NCBI RefSeq assembly: GCF_023100945.1
Contig: NZ_CP064689.1
Location: 2,524,001-2,588,000, forward strand
DNA length: 64,000 nt
DNA from: Bradyrhizobium sp. 200
Lineage (GTDB): Bacteria; Pseudomonadota; Alphaproteobacteria; Rhizobiales; Xanthobacteraceae
Direction of reading: 5' to 3'
In this document: positions 27,296-37,391 of the stretch, in pieces
How the letters are laid out: each line of letters begins with the position of its first letter
Position numbering within the stretch: position 1 is the stretch's first letter
Position numbers and translations under genes: made by a program
Notes under the pieces: generated by a model
Seen by the model: the letters and a program-made list of their open reading frames with translations, nothing else
Told to the model about the DNA's origin: nothing
The model's database searches: none

Positions 27296-28273
27296 ATGTT
27301 GCTGGTGACCGGGGGCGCCGGTTTTATCGGGTCGAACGTCGTGGCTGCGTTGAATGACGCCGGCCGGGACGTGGCCGTGTGCGACGTGCTCGGCCACGAC
27401 GGCAAATGGCGCAATCTGGCCAAGCGCCGGCTCACCGATTTCGTGCCGCCTTCGGAACTGATGGATTGGCTGACGGGCCGCCGGCTGGAGGCGGTCATCC
27501 ATCTCGGCGCCATCTCCGAGACCACGGCAACCGACGGCGATCTGGTGATCGAGACCAATTTCCGGCTGTCGATGCGGCTGCTCGACTGGTGCACGGCGAA
27601 CGCCACGCCGCTGATCTACGCCTCCTCGGCGGCAACCTATGGCGACGGCAGCTCCGGTTTCAGCGACGACCAATCCATGGATGCCTTGAAGAAGCTGCGG
27701 CCGATGAACCTCTACGGCTGGAGCAAGCATCTGTTCGACATGGCGGTGGCCGAACGCGCCGCGCGCGGCGAAATGCTGCCGCCGCAATGGGCCGGGCTGA
27801 AGTTCTTCAACGTGTTCGGCCCCAACGAATATCACAAGGGCACGATGATGAGCGTGCTGGCGCGGCGCTTCGACGACGTCAAGGCCGGGCGCCCCGTGCA
27901 ATTGTTCAAGTCGCACCGCGAAGGCATCGCCGACGGCGACCAGCGGCGCGACTTCATCTATGTCGACGACGTCGTGCGCGTGACGATGTGGCTCTTGGCG
28001 ACGCCTGATGTCAGCGGCATCTTCAACGTCGGCACCGGCACCGCGCGCAGCTTTCGCGACCTGATGCTGTCGGCCTATGCGGCGCTCGGCGCCACGCCGA
28101 ACATCCAGTATATCGACATGCCCGAAGCGATCCGCGGCAGCTATCAATACTTCACCCAGAGCGATGTCGATCGGCTGCTCGGCGCCGGCTACAATGGCGG
28201 CTTCACCGCGCTGGAAGACGCGGTCGAGGGCTACGTGAAGGGTTTTCTCGATCGCGCCGATCGCTTTCGCTGA
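27296..28273 (+). CDS. hldD: ADP-L-glycero-D-manno-heptose 6-epimerase
   Basis: A 325-residue extended SDR. It has the cofactor motif LVTGGAGFIGSNVV, the catalytic SSAATYG and YGWSKHLFD, and the FFNVFGPNEYHKGTMMS segment characteristic of HldD/RfaD. It converts ADP-D-glycero- to ADP-L-glycero-D-manno-heptose. The ATG at 27296 is supported by an AGGGG ribosome site; ATG 27281 has none. It is followed by hldE 18 nt later in the same operon. Confidence 0.93.
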   Translation: MLLVTGGAGFIGSNVVAALNDAGRDVAVCDVLGHDGKWRNLAKRRLTDFVPPSELMDWLTGRRLEAVIHLGAISETTATDGDLVIETNFRLSMRLLDWCTANATPLIYASSAATYGDGSSGFSDDQSMDALKKLRPMNLYGWSKHLFDMAVAERAARGEMLPPQWAGLKFFNVFGPNEYHKGTMMSVLARRFDDVKAGRPVQLFKSHREGIADGDQRRDFIYVDDVVRVTMWLLATPDVSGIFNVGTGTARSFRDLMLSAYAALGATPNIQYIDMPEAIRGSYQYFTQSDVDRLLGAGYNGGFTALEDAVEGYVKGFLDRADRFR

Positions 28274-28291
28274 CGGGCACCAGGTGGACAG

Positions 28292-29764
28292 ATGTTCGAT
28301 TTTGAAGCCCTGAGCCAGGCGATCCCACGTCAGACCGTGCTCTGCGTCGGCGACCTCATGCTCGACGAATTCGTCTATGGCGAGGTGTCGCGCATTTCGC
28401 CGGAAGCGCCGGCGCCCGTCATCGCGGTCCAGCGCAGCGAGACCAATGTCGGCGGCGCCGGCAATGTCGCCCGCAACATCGCCTCGCTCGGCGCGCGCTG
28501 CATCTTTGCGGGCCTGGTGGGCGAGGACGAGGCGGGCGCGAAATTGAAGGCCGATCTGGCCCGGGAGAAGCTGATCGAGGCCGTGCTGGTCACGGATTCC
28601 TCCCGCCCGACCACGCGCAAGGTGCGCTTCGTCTCCGAGCATTTTTCCACCCACATGCTGCGCGCCGATTGGGAGCAGGCCGTTCCGGCCTCGGCGGATG
28701 TCGAGCAGCGGCTGATCGACGCGATCCTGCCGCAGGTCGCACGCGCCGACATCGTGCTGCTGTCCGACTATGCCAAGGGCGTGCTGACGGCGCGCGTCAT
28801 CCGCAACATCATCGACGCCGCGAAGAGCCTCGGCAAGCGTGTGATCGTCGATCCCAAGAGCGCCAATTTCGCGATCTACCGCGGCGCCACGCTCTTGACA
28901 CCCAACCGCAAGGAATTTGCGGAAGCCACCCGCAGCCGCGCCGATACCGACCAGAACATTGCCGATGCGGCGCAGGATGCGATGGTTCTCGCCGATTGCG
29001 AGGCGATGCTGGTGACGCAGAGCGAACACGGCATGACGCTGGTGGCGCGCGGCGGCGAGGCGATCCACGTGCCGGCGTTGCCGGTCAAGGTGCGCGACGT
29101 TTCCGGGGCGGGCGACACGGTCGCTGCCGTGCTGGCGCTTTCGCTTTCGGCGGGTGCCGACTGGGAGACCGCGCTGCGGATGGCGAATGCGGCGGCAGCG
29201 GTTGCGGTCGGCAAGAAAGGCACCGCGACCGTGACGCCGGCGGAACTGCGGCGGAAAATCCTGCCGCATGCGTCGCTGGCGGCCGAAGAGAAGATCGTGC
29301 CGGCAGGCGGCGATATCGATGCGCATCTGTTGGACTGGCGCCGGCAGGGGCTGCGCATCGGCTTCACCAATGGCTGCTTCGACATCCTGCATCCCGGCCA
29401 CGTCAAGGTGCTGACGGCCGCGCGCCGCGCCTGCGACCGGCTGATCGTCGGTCTCAACAGCGACGCCTCGGTGAAACGGCTGAAGGGCGAGGGGCGCCCG
29501 GTTCAGGACGAGCGGGCGCGCGGCGAAGTGCTGGCGGCGCTGGAGGCGGTCGATCTCGTCGCGATCTTCGAGGAAGACACGCCGATTAACCTGATCGCAA
29601 AGGTGAGGCCGAGCGTGCTGGTCAAGGGCGGCGACTACACCCGCGAGCAGGTCGTCGGCCACGAGATCGTCGAGGCTGCCGGCGGCGAGGTCGTGCTCGT
29701 CGACATCCTGCCCGGCCACAGCACGACGTCGCTGGTCGGCCGCGCGCGGGGAGGCAAGGCGTGA
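28292..29764 (+). CDS. hldE: Bifunctional heptose 7-phosphate kinase / heptose 1-phosphate adenylyltransferase
   Basis: A 490-residue fusion. Residues 1-320 are a ribokinase-fold kinase ([18 protein letters not shown], then [14 protein letters not shown] with the catalytic Asp). Residues 345-490 are a nucleotidyltransferase ([14 protein letters not shown] with the HxGH motif, [12 protein letters not shown]). It forms ADP-heptose from heptose 7-phosphate together with GmhB. The sugar isomerase GmhA needed upstream is not in this window. The stop overlaps the next gene's GTG. Confidence 0.95.
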   Translation: MFDFEALSQAIPRQTVLCVGDLMLDEFVYGEVSRISPEAPAPVIAVQRSETNVGGAGNVARNIASLGARCIFAGLVGEDEAGAKLKADLAREKLIEAVLVTDSSRPTTRKVRFVSEHFSTHMLRADWEQAVPASADVEQRLIDAILPQVARADIVLLSDYAKGVLTARVIRNIIDAAKSLGKRVIVDPKSANFAIYRGATLLTPNRKEFAEATRSRADTDQNIADAAQDAMVLADCEAMLVTQSEHGMTLVARGGEAIHVPALPVKVRDVSGAGDTVAAVLALSLSAGADWETALRMANAAAAVAVGKKGTATVTPAELRRKILPHASLAAEEKIVPAGGDIDAHLLDWRRQGLRIGFTNGCFDILHPGHVKVLTAARRACDRLIVGLNSDASVKRLKGEGRPVQDERARGEVLAALEAVDLVAIFEEDTPINLIAKVRPSVLVKGGDYTREQVVGHEIVEAAGGEVVLVDILPGHSTTSLVGRARGGKA

Positions 29765-31050
29765 GCGTAGGTGCGGTGCCTGTACCGAAGTCACTGATGC
29801 GGCGGTATTGGCGCGACCAAGCGACGTGGATGACGGTCGCGGATGCTTTTGCAGTTCTGGCCGCACTCACGCTGCCGTGGTCGACGACCCTGCCGGGGAT
29901 CTTCGTGCCCTGCTGGCTCGGCGCCGTGGCGTGGGTGACGGACTGGCGGGCCTTCGCGCGATTGCTGACGCAACCGATCTGCTATTTGCCACTTGCTTTC
30001 GCCTGCCTGGCCGCCGTCGGCACGCTCTGGTCGGACGCGGCGTGGGGGGCGCGTCTCTACGCCGTTGGTCCCACTCTAAAGCTCCTGGTGCTGCCCGGAT
30101 TGTTCTATCATTTCGAGCGCTCGGCGCGCGGAATGTGGGTGTTTGTCGCGTTCCTGGTTTCGTGCATCTTGTTGATGCTGATGTCCTGGATCGTCCTGAT
30201 CGATCCGAGCTTGTCGCTGAAGCCCGTCGCGGAGATGGAGCGCGGTATCTTCGTCAAGAATTATATCGACCAGAGCCAGGAATTCGCATTGTGCGCGGTC
30301 GCGCTGGCCTACCCGATCGTCCGTCTCCTGCAAGCGAACAGGCTGTGGCTGGCGATCATGCTGGTCGTGATCTCGCTCGGCTTCATCGTCAACATGTCTT
30401 TTGTGATCGTTTCGCGCACGGCGATGGTCACGTTCCCGATCATGATTGCGGTATTCGCGCTGCTTCATCTGAAATGGCGAACCAGCCTGATGATCGTCAG
30501 TGGATTGGTTGTCCTGGCGGGATTGGCTTTTGCCGGGTCGCCGCTCCTGCGGCAGAAGACGGAAACCGTCGTCAGCGACTACCAACGATACAAGCAGGAA
30601 AACGAGCCTACTTCCCTGGGGCTGAGGCTGGAATACTGGCGGAAGTCTCTGCAGTTTTTCGCCGCGTCGCCGGTCGTCGGAAACGGGACGGGCTCCACAC
30701 TCGGGCTATTCCAGAGGGTTGCCAGCGGCGAGGGGAATCTCGCCACGGCCCATGTCATCGGTAACCCCCATAACCAGACGCTTGCCGTTGCGGTTCAGTG
30801 GGGCGCCGCCGGGATCATCGCGCTGTATGCGATGTGGCTTGCGCATCTGCGGCTGTTCCGCGGCGAGGGTCTCGTGGCCTGGATCGGACTGTTGGTCGTG
30901 GTGCAAAACATCTTCACCTCGGTGTTCAATTCGCACATTTTCGATTTCCACGAAGGTTGGATGTATGTGCTGGGTGTCGGGGTTGCCGGTGGCATGACGC
31001 TCGCGGCCAAACGCCAGGCTAAGGTGGTGGATCTGATGGTACGAAAATGA
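29761..31050 (+). CDS. O-antigen ligase-like membrane protein, tandem copy 1
   Basis: A 429-residue protein with about ten hydrophobic segments, Wzy/WaaL superfamily. The conserved periplasmic loop has [18 protein letters not shown] near residue 340; the HNQTL type motif is typical of O-antigen ligases. It would attach O-chain to lipid A-core on the periplasmic face. The start is a GTG overlapping the hldE TGA. It is followed at an ATGA overlap by a second, closely related gene. Confidence 0.82.
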   Translation: MSVGAVPVPKSLMRRYWRDQATWMTVADAFAVLAALTLPWSTTLPGIFVPCWLGAVAWVTDWRAFARLLTQPICYLPLAFACLAAVGTLWSDAAWGARLYAVGPTLKLLVLPGLFYHFERSARGMWVFVAFLVSCILLMLMSWIVLIDPSLSLKPVAEMERGIFVKNYIDQSQEFALCAVALAYPIVRLLQANRLWLAIMLVVISLGFIVNMSFVIVSRTAMVTFPIMIAVFALLHLKWRTSLMIVSGLVVLAGLAFAGSPLLRQKTETVVSDYQRYKQENEPTSLGLRLEYWRKSLQFFAASPVVGNGTGSTLGLFQRVASGEGNLATAHVIGNPHNQTLAVAVQWGAAGIIALYAMWLAHLRLFRGEGLVAWIGLLVVVQNIFTSVFNSHIFDFHEGWMYVLGVGVAGGMTLAAKRQAKVVDLMVRK

Positions 31051-32363
31051 CTTTCGATCGCGCACGCAGGGAAAAGAGCGTAATCGGCTCGCTTTCTTCG
31101 CGAATATTTTCGTTTCGGCTCGATTCGGCGGCGCGGATGCGGAACGTCGATTTCATTGCGATCTTGGTTGCAGCCCTGCTGCCGTGGTCGACCAGCGGCG
31201 TGGGTATCGGCATCGTGCTCTGGCTTGCCGTTCTGGCCGCGACGCTCGAACTGCGTCCGTTCCTGCGTTCGCTGAAGCGTCCAATCTGCGCGCTGCCGAT
31301 TGCGTTCGTTGCGCTCGCCGCGATTGGTACGCTGTGGTCGGACGCATCCTGGGGCGCGCGCTTCTATGCACTCAGTCCAGCGACGAAGCTGCTCGTTCTG
31401 CCGTTCCTGTTCCATCACTTCGAGCGGTCGGCGCGAGGCTTGTGGGTATTCATTGCATTCCTGGCATCCTGCACGCTGCTGACGGTCGCCTCCTGGATCG
31501 TCGCGATCGAACCCGGCCTTTCGCTGAAGGAGCCCGGCGACCCCGCGACGTACGGCATCTTCGTCAAGAACTACATCGACCAGAGCCAGGAATTCGTGCT
31601 GTGCACGGTCGTGCTCGCTTTCCCTGTCGTCACATTGTTGCGGGACGGAAAGGTCCGGCAGGCGCTGTTGCTGACGGCGGTTGCGGCCAGCTTCATCCTC
31701 AACATGGTGTTCGTCGTCGTGTCGCGCACGGCACTGGTGACGCTGCCGGTGATGCTTGTCGCGTTCGCTATGGCGCACTTGAAATGGCGAACCAACGTGA
31801 TGCTGTTCGCCGCCGCCGTTTTGCTCGGCGCGCTGGCCTGGACGGTATCGCCTCGATTGCAGGCGACGACGGACAGGTTCGTGCGGGACTACCGGATCTA
31901 CAAAGAACTCAATGAACCGACATCGATCGGGCTGCGCCTCGAATTCTGGGAGAAGTCGCTGCGGTTCTTTGCCGAGGCGCCCATCATCGGCCACGGAACC
32001 GGATCGACGCGAGGGCTGTTCGAGGCGGCGGCGACCGGGCCTGCAGCGCTGGCGCAGGGGCATGTGATCGGCAATCCGCATAACCAGACCCTCAACGTCG
32101 CCGTCCAGTGGGGCACGATCGGAGTGGTGTTCCTGTACGCGATGTGGTTTTCGCATTTCGCGCTGTTTCGCGGCGGCGATGGTCTGGCGGCCTGGATCGG
32201 GCTGATGGTGGTGCTGCAGAACGTGTTCAGTTCGCTGTTCAACTCGCATCTGTTCGATTTTCACGAGGGCTGGATGTATGTGCTGGGCGTCGGGGTAGCC
32301 GGAGGCATGGTGCTGCGCGCCAGATCCGAAGCCACAGAATCTTCACGTGCAGCCCGGCCATGA
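31047..32363 (+). CDS. O-antigen ligase-like membrane protein, tandem copy 2
   Basis: A 438-residue paralogue of the preceding protein. Shared stretches include [47 protein letters not shown] and [15 protein letters not shown], so this is an evident tandem duplication. The first 30 residues differ from copy 1. The ATG overlaps the stop of copy 1 by ATGA. The two may act on different acceptors or O-chains, which is speculation. Confidence 0.82.
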   Translation: MTFDRARREKSVIGSLSSRIFSFRLDSAARMRNVDFIAILVAALLPWSTSGVGIGIVLWLAVLAATLELRPFLRSLKRPICALPIAFVALAAIGTLWSDASWGARFYALSPATKLLVLPFLFHHFERSARGLWVFIAFLASCTLLTVASWIVAIEPGLSLKEPGDPATYGIFVKNYIDQSQEFVLCTVVLAFPVVTLLRDGKVRQALLLTAVAASFILNMVFVVVSRTALVTLPVMLVAFAMAHLKWRTNVMLFAAAVLLGALAWTVSPRLQATTDRFVRDYRIYKELNEPTSIGLRLEFWEKSLRFFAEAPIIGHGTGSTRGLFEAAATGPAALAQGHVIGNPHNQTLNVAVQWGTIGVVFLYAMWFSHFALFRGGDGLAAWIGLMVVLQNVFSSLFNSHLFDFHEGWMYVLGVGVAGGMVLRARSEATESSRAARP

Positions 32364-32448
32364 TCGCTGGCATGCACGCCTGAGATAAGATATCAGCGGG
32401 CCCGGGACGCCCTGCAAATCCCGATCGTTTCCGAAGCCGGCCATTGGA

Positions 32449-34368
32449 ATGACGCCTCTTTCGCAACTGACCCACCGCAACTACCTGATCGCTGCGCACG
32501 ATGCGCTGGCGACTGCGGTTGCGTTGCTCGCAAGCTTCTATCTGCGCTTCGAGGGAGGTGAGGCTTTTTATTCCCGCCTGCCGCTGCTGCTGCGCATTCT
32601 GCCGCTGTTCGTCGCCTTCAGCATTGTGATTTGTTACGTTTTCAATCTGACGACGACGAAATGGCGTTTCATTTCGTTGCCGGATGCGTTGAACATCCTG
32701 CGCGTGGCGACCGTTCTGGCGGTAACGCTCATCGTGCTGGATTATGCCTTCATTTTCGGGGCATCCAACGGCAAGGCGCCGGTGCTGTTCGGCCGCATTA
32801 CCATCGTTCTCTATTGGTTTCTCCAGGTGTTCGCGCTGAGCGCGCTCCGCTTCGGCTATCGCTATTTCCGCTATTCGCGCGTTCGCCGCCATGCCCAGAC
32901 CGAAGGGGCTTCGTCGACACTGTTGATCGGGCGCGCCGCCGATGCCGAGGTGCTGTTGCGCGCGATCGAGAGCGGCGCCGTCAAGCAGCTCTGGCCGGTC
33001 GGCGTGCTATCGCCGTCGGTCGCGGACCGTGGGCAGTCGATCCGCAACGTGCCGGTGCTCGGCGGCATCGACGATGTCGAGGACGTGGTGCGCGATTATG
33101 CCGGGCGGGGAAAACCGATTTCTCGGGTCGTCATGACCCCGTCGGCGTTCGAACCCGAGGCACACCCTGAGGCGGTCTTGATGCGGGCCAAGCGGCTCGG
33201 CCTGTTCGTCAGCCGCCTGCCGTCGCTCGAAAGCGGCGACGTGCCGAGGCTGACCAATGTCGCCGTCGAAGACCTGCTGCTGCGGCCGAGCGCGAAGATC
33301 GATTACGCGCGGCTCGAGACGTTGGTGAAGGGCAAGGCGGTGATCGTCACCGGCGGCGGCGGTTCGATCGGTTCGGAAATTTGCGACCGCGTCGCGACCT
33401 TCGGCGCCGCGCGGCTATTGGTGGTCGAGCATTCCGAACCGGCGCTTTACGCGGTGACGGAGGCGCTGACGGCGCGCGCCACCAATGCCGTGATCGAGGG
33501 CCGGATCGCCGATATCCGCGATCGTGACCGGATCATGAACCTGATGCGGGAATTCGAGCCCGATATCGTGTTCCATGCGGCAGCCCTGAAGCACGTGCCG
33601 ATCCTCGAGCGCGACTGGAGCGAGGGCGTCAAGACCAATATCTTCGGATCGGTCAACGTCGCCGACGCCGCGCTGGCGGCCGGCGCGGCCGCGATGGTGA
33701 TGATCTCGACCGACAAGGCGATCGAGCCGGTCTCGATGCTCGGCCTGACCAAGCGCTTTGCCGAAATGTATTGCCAGGCGCTCGACCATGACCTGATGAC
33801 GCAGTCGAGCGGCAAGCCGCACATGCGGTTGATCTCGGTGCGGTTCGGCAACGTGCTGGCCTCGAATGGATCGGTGGTGCCGAAATTCAAGGCGCAGATC
33901 GAGGCCGGCGGCCCGGTCACGGTGACGCATCCGGACATGGTCCGCTACTTCATGACCATCCGCGAAGCCTGCGATCTCGTGTTGACAGCTGCGACCCACG
34001 CCCTGACGCCGGCGCGACCCGATGTCTCCGTCTACGTCCTCAACATGGGACAGCCGGTCAAGATCGTGGAACTGGCCGAGCGGATGATCCGCCTGTCGGG
34101 CCTCGAACCCGGCATCGATATCGAGGTGGTATTCAGCGGCATGCGGCCGGGTGAGCGGCTGAACGAGATCCTGTTCGCCAGCGAGGAGCCGACGGTGGAG
34201 ATCGGGGTCGCCGGCATCATGGCGGCCAAGCCGAACGAACCGCCAATGCCAAACTTGCGTGAATGGCTCGCCACACTGGAAAATGCGATCGCTAGAAACG
34301 ATCGCATGGTCATCAGAAGCGTCTTGAAAGACGCGATCCCTGAATTTGGGTGCGGGGATACCAACTGA
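32449..34368 (+). CDS. CapD/FlaA1-like nucleotide-sugar epimerase/dehydratase
   Basis: A 639-residue protein. Four N-terminal membrane helices precede a Rossmann-like linker and a C-terminal SDR domain with VTGGGGSIGSEICDRV near residue 300 and MISTDKAIEPVSMLGLTKR near residue 420. The long, membrane-anchored form is the WbpM/CapD type, which carries out 4,6-dehydration of UDP-HexNAc for O-antigen or capsule. It starts 86 nt after the second ligase gene. A GT2 gene on the opposite strand follows. Confidence 0.88.
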   Translation: MTPLSQLTHRNYLIAAHDALATAVALLASFYLRFEGGEAFYSRLPLLLRILPLFVAFSIVICYVFNLTTTKWRFISLPDALNILRVATVLAVTLIVLDYAFIFGASNGKAPVLFGRITIVLYWFLQVFALSALRFGYRYFRYSRVRRHAQTEGASSTLLIGRAADAEVLLRAIESGAVKQLWPVGVLSPSVADRGQSIRNVPVLGGIDDVEDVVRDYAGRGKPISRVVMTPSAFEPEAHPEAVLMRAKRLGLFVSRLPSLESGDVPRLTNVAVEDLLLRPSAKIDYARLETLVKGKAVIVTGGGGSIGSEICDRVATFGAARLLVVEHSEPALYAVTEALTARATNAVIEGRIADIRDRDRIMNLMREFEPDIVFHAAALKHVPILERDWSEGVKTNIFGSVNVADAALAAGAAAMVMISTDKAIEPVSMLGLTKRFAEMYCQALDHDLMTQSSGKPHMRLISVRFGNVLASNGSVVPKFKAQIEAGGPVTVTHPDMVRYFMTIREACDLVLTAATHALTPARPDVSVYVLNMGQPVKIVELAERMIRLSGLEPGIDIEVVFSGMRPGERLNEILFASEEPTVEIGVAGIMAAKPNEPPMPNLREWLATLENAIARNDRMVIRSVLKDAIPEFGCGDTN

Positions 34369-34386
34369 CGCGCCGCGCAGATTGCC

Positions 34387-35139
34387 TCAAGGCAAAATCT
34401 TGCGAAGCTGAAATACGCGTCGGGCGAAACGCAAGAAGAAGGCTGCGTCGATTGGCGGTGCATTCAAATGCATACGTCGTGATCGAAGACACTCGAGATT
34501 TCCTCTGATGGTGACACCAAGGCCTCGGGTACTAATTCCCCCCATCTGAAAATCGGCGATGACCTTTGGCAGGTAGCGAACGCGGAAGTCGTACAGCGCC
34601 AGGGCTCGTAACATGAAGTCATAATCTGCCGTGGTTACGTAGCTGAGGTCATATTCACCAACTCTTTCAGCGACTTCCCGACGCATATAGAACGTGGGGT
34701 GGGGAGGGACCCAACCAAGCTGGAAAGAGTAGCGCTTGAATATTCCGCCGCGCCACAAGCGCACAAGCCGCTTTGTGCGGTGATCTGTTACCATGTTGAG
34801 ATCGCCGTACACGATATCGGCATCCCGCATGGCGGTGGCGATGTCCGAGAGCACTGTGGAATTGTGAAAAGTATCGTCCGAATTGAGGAAGCCGACGGCG
34901 TTACCCTCAAACAGACGCAACCCCTTGTTCATCGCGTCGTAAACACCAGCGTCTTTGTCGGAAAACAAGCGAATTGCATTGGATCGATATGACTCGACTA
35001 TCCTGATAGTCGCGTCGCTCGAGGCGCCGTCAATTATCAACATTTCCTTTTCGGGATGAGTTTGCTCGAGAAAAGAGTCGATTGTGTAGCCGATTGTGGC
35101 TTCGGAATTGTAACTGGCTGTTACGACGCTGATCTTCAT
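34387..35139 (-). CDS. Family 2 glycosyltransferase, atypical base composition
   Basis: About 250 residues. A GT-A fold with VVTASYNSEATIGYTI at the start, LIIDGASSDATI, the DxD-like GFLNSDDTFHNS and a Trp-containing loop near PPHPTFY. GC is near 52%, well below the flanking genes, and codon use is mixed, which suggests recent acquisition. Start: the ATG at 35139; a GTG at 35151 would add four residues. It is a probable O-chain sugar transferase with unknown donor. It lies between, and opposite to, the CapD gene. Confidence 0.85.
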   Translation of the reverse strand: MKISVVTASYNSEATIGYTIDSFLEQTHPEKEMLIIDGASSDATIRIVESYRSNAIRLFSDKDAGVYDAMNKGLRLFEGNAVGFLNSDDTFHNSTVLSDIATAMRDADIVYGDLNMVTDHRTKRLVRLWRGGIFKRYSFQLGWVPPHPTFYMRREVAERVGEYDLSYVTTADYDFMLRALALYDFRVRYLPKVIADFQMGGISTRGLGVTIRGNLECLRSRRMHLNAPPIDAAFFLRFARRVFQLRKILP

Positions 35140-35264
35140 TGATATCGTCACGCCACAGATGCTATCTGAGCTGGAGCAGGCCTGTCAAAAAGGCTCGAAC
35201 TGCTTGAATTCAGCGCGTTGGCGCCTCACCCAGGATGGCTACGATAGCTGACGTCAATCTCTGG

Positions 35265-36269
35265 TCAGTTCGAAGCGGCGACTGGTTCACGATCCTTCGC
35301 TGCCTTTTCTGGACTGAGAATCCACACTAGTCCTCCGCATGCGCCGACGATGAAGTATACCGCGCCCAAGAGCAGGGAGATGTTGACGCCCTCGTTGGCC
35401 ATCAGGCCGGCATAACCGAACGCCAGCCCCATGCTGGCCTCGCGGACGCCCCAGCCGGCAATCGAAATCGGCACCATCGTGATCAGCATGACAGGCGGAA
35501 TAAGCTGGAAGATCTGGCTGAAGAGCACGGGGGCTGCGATCGACTGCACCACGCACCAGCCGATGACCACGGCGAGCACGTGCACCAGCAGGGACAGCAC
35601 GGCGACTTTCGGGCCGTGAGCGCGGCTGAACAGCACGCGATTGGCGATGACCGAACAGGCGTGGAGGTGGTGGGTGCCCCACCACCGCTTGAGCCACGGC
35701 CACGGCAGCCGGCCGAGCAGCAGAAATCCGAGGCCGCCGGCAAGGGCTGCGAAATCGACGAACAGCAGCGCCGACCTGCCGTGCGGATCGGTGATCAGGC
35801 GATAGCTCCAGGGCAGGCTCGCGACGATGATTACCGCGAGCGCGATCAGGCCGATGGCGCGGTCGACAAAGATGGAATAGGTCGCGGCCCGCCAGCCGGC
35901 GCCGCTGCGGGCCACCAGCCACAGCCGCACAGCGTCGCCGCCGATCGAGGAGGGCAGCGTCTGGTTGAAGAAGGTTCCGATCACGTTGACCCGCATCGCC
36001 TGCCGGGTCGGCAGCGGCGCGCCGCACTCCGCGCTGATCTCGCGCCATCGCAGGACGCCGATGAAGATCTGCAGGAACGCCACGGCAATCGCCACGCCGA
36101 TCCAGCCCAGGCTGGAAACGTCGATGCGGGCGACGAGTTCGGCAAGGTCGATCTTGCGCAGCGAGAAATACAACAGCGCCGCCGAGACCAGAATCTTCAA
36201 CGTCGAAAGCAGGATACGGCGCATCTCGCCCGTGCCGGGTTTGAGAAGGGGGTGCAAAAAGCGATGCAA
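35265..36269 (-). CDS. Flippase-like (UPF0104/MprF N-terminal-like) membrane protein
   Basis: A 334-residue protein with about eight transmembrane helices. It holds the family landmarks LRWREISAECG, TFFNQTLPSSIGGDAVRLWL and PISIAGWGVREASMGLAF, the last being the conserved GxGxRE-like loop. Such domains (lysylphosphatidylglycerol synthase-like, AglD) are thought to handle lipid-linked substrates. The start is 36269; ATG 36224 is an alternative. The location inside the polysaccharide cluster suggests a role in lipid-linked glycan transfer; the reaction is unknown. Confidence 0.82.
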   Translation of the reverse strand: MHRFLHPLLKPGTGEMRRILLSTLKILVSAALLYFSLRKIDLAELVARIDVSSLGWIGVAIAVAFLQIFIGVLRWREISAECGAPLPTRQAMRVNVIGTFFNQTLPSSIGGDAVRLWLVARSGAGWRAATYSIFVDRAIGLIALAVIIVASLPWSYRLITDPHGRSALLFVDFAALAGGLGFLLLGRLPWPWLKRWWGTHHLHACSVIANRVLFSRAHGPKVAVLSLLVHVLAVVIGWCVVQSIAAPVLFSQIFQLIPPVMLITMVPISIAGWGVREASMGLAFGYAGLMANEGVNISLLLGAVYFIVGACGGLVWILSPEKAAKDREPVAASN

Positions 36270-36403
36270 TTCGGCGCCTTGGTATGGTTTTCGGGCCGAT
36301 CTGGCAATAGCAGGGCTGCCAGGTGTTGCGGCCCCCTCGACAACGCGGGTAAAGAGGCCCGGACAGACAATTCAGCCTTTGAGCGGTGCCTTTCAAGGAT
36401 ACG

Positions 36404-37384
36404 ATGCCAGATCAATCCATATTGGTCACGGGAGCTGCGGGTTTCATCGGCTTCCACGTTGCTCGCCGGCTGCTTGCCGAAGGCCGCGCCGTGGTCGGCC
36501 TCGATAATCTGAATGATTATTACGATCCGGCGCTGAAACGCGCGCGGCTGGACATCCTGCGCCGGGAGCAAGGATTCGCGTTCGAGCAGATCGATCTCGC
36601 CGACCGTGCATCCATGGAACGCCTGTTCGCCAAACACCGCTTTGCCCGGGTGGTGCATCTCGCGGCGCAGGCCGGCGTGCGTTATTCGATCGATCATCCG
36701 CACGCCTATGTCGACGCCAATCTCGAGGGCTTCGTCAATGTGCTGGAAGGATGCCGGCATCATGGATGCGGTCATCTGGTCTATGCGTCATCCTCGTCGG
36801 TCTACGGCGCCAATACCAAAATGCCGTTTTCGGTGGAGGACAAGACCGACCATCCGATCAGCCTCTACGCCGCCACGAAGAAGGCCAATGAGGTGATCGC
36901 GCATTCCTACAGCCACCTTTATCGCCTGCCGGTGACGGGGTTGCGGTTCTTTACCATCTATGGGCCGTGGGGACGGCCCGATATGGCGTATTTCCTCTTT
37001 ACCAAAGCGATCGTGGAGGGCACCCCGATCAGGCTCTTTAACCATGGCAGGATGCGGCGGGACTTTACCTATATCGATGATGTGACGCGTGCCGTATTGC
37101 AATTGGTCGACCAGGCCCCACGCGAGGGCTCCGGCGCGCTGGCACGGATTTACAATGTCGGCAACAATCATCCTGAAGAGCTGACCCATTTGGTCGCGGT
37201 TCTGGAGCGGGAATTGGGCCGCACGGCGGTCAAGGAGATGCTGCCGATGCAGCCCGGAGACGTGACCGAGACCTTCGCCGATGTCGAAGAACTGATGCGC
37301 GACACCGGCTTCAGGCCGCAGACCTCGATCGAGGACGGGCTTGCCGATTTTGTCGCCTGGTATCGTGACTACTACAGGATTTGA
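36404..37384 (+). CDS. lpsL: UDP-glucuronate 4-epimerase (LpsL/CapI-like)
   Basis: A 326-residue extended SDR. It starts with the cofactor motif LVTGAAGFIGFHVA and contains GLDNLNDYYDPALKRARL, the LpsL/CapI signature for UDP-glucuronate epimerases, then SSSSVYG and the catalytic YAATK. It converts UDP-glucuronate to UDP-galacturonate, a common rhizobial core sugar. The ATG at 36404 has an AAGGA ribosome site; GTG 36386 is discarded. manC starts 8 nt later in the same direction. Confidence 0.9.
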   Translation: MPDQSILVTGAAGFIGFHVARRLLAEGRAVVGLDNLNDYYDPALKRARLDILRREQGFAFEQIDLADRASMERLFAKHRFARVVHLAAQAGVRYSIDHPHAYVDANLEGFVNVLEGCRHHGCGHLVYASSSSVYGANTKMPFSVEDKTDHPISLYAATKKANEVIAHSYSHLYRLPVTGLRFFTIYGPWGRPDMAYFLFTKAIVEGTPIRLFNHGRMRRDFTYIDDVTRAVLQLVDQAPREGSGALARIYNVGNNHPEELTHLVAVLERELGRTAVKEMLPMQPGDVTETFADVEELMRDTGFRPQTSIEDGLADFVAWYRDYYRI

Positions 37385-37391
37385 GACACCG

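Noticed and set aside
27170..29866. 898-codon open frame on the minus strand
   Set aside because: It is a shadow of hldD and hldE with the same compositional bias.
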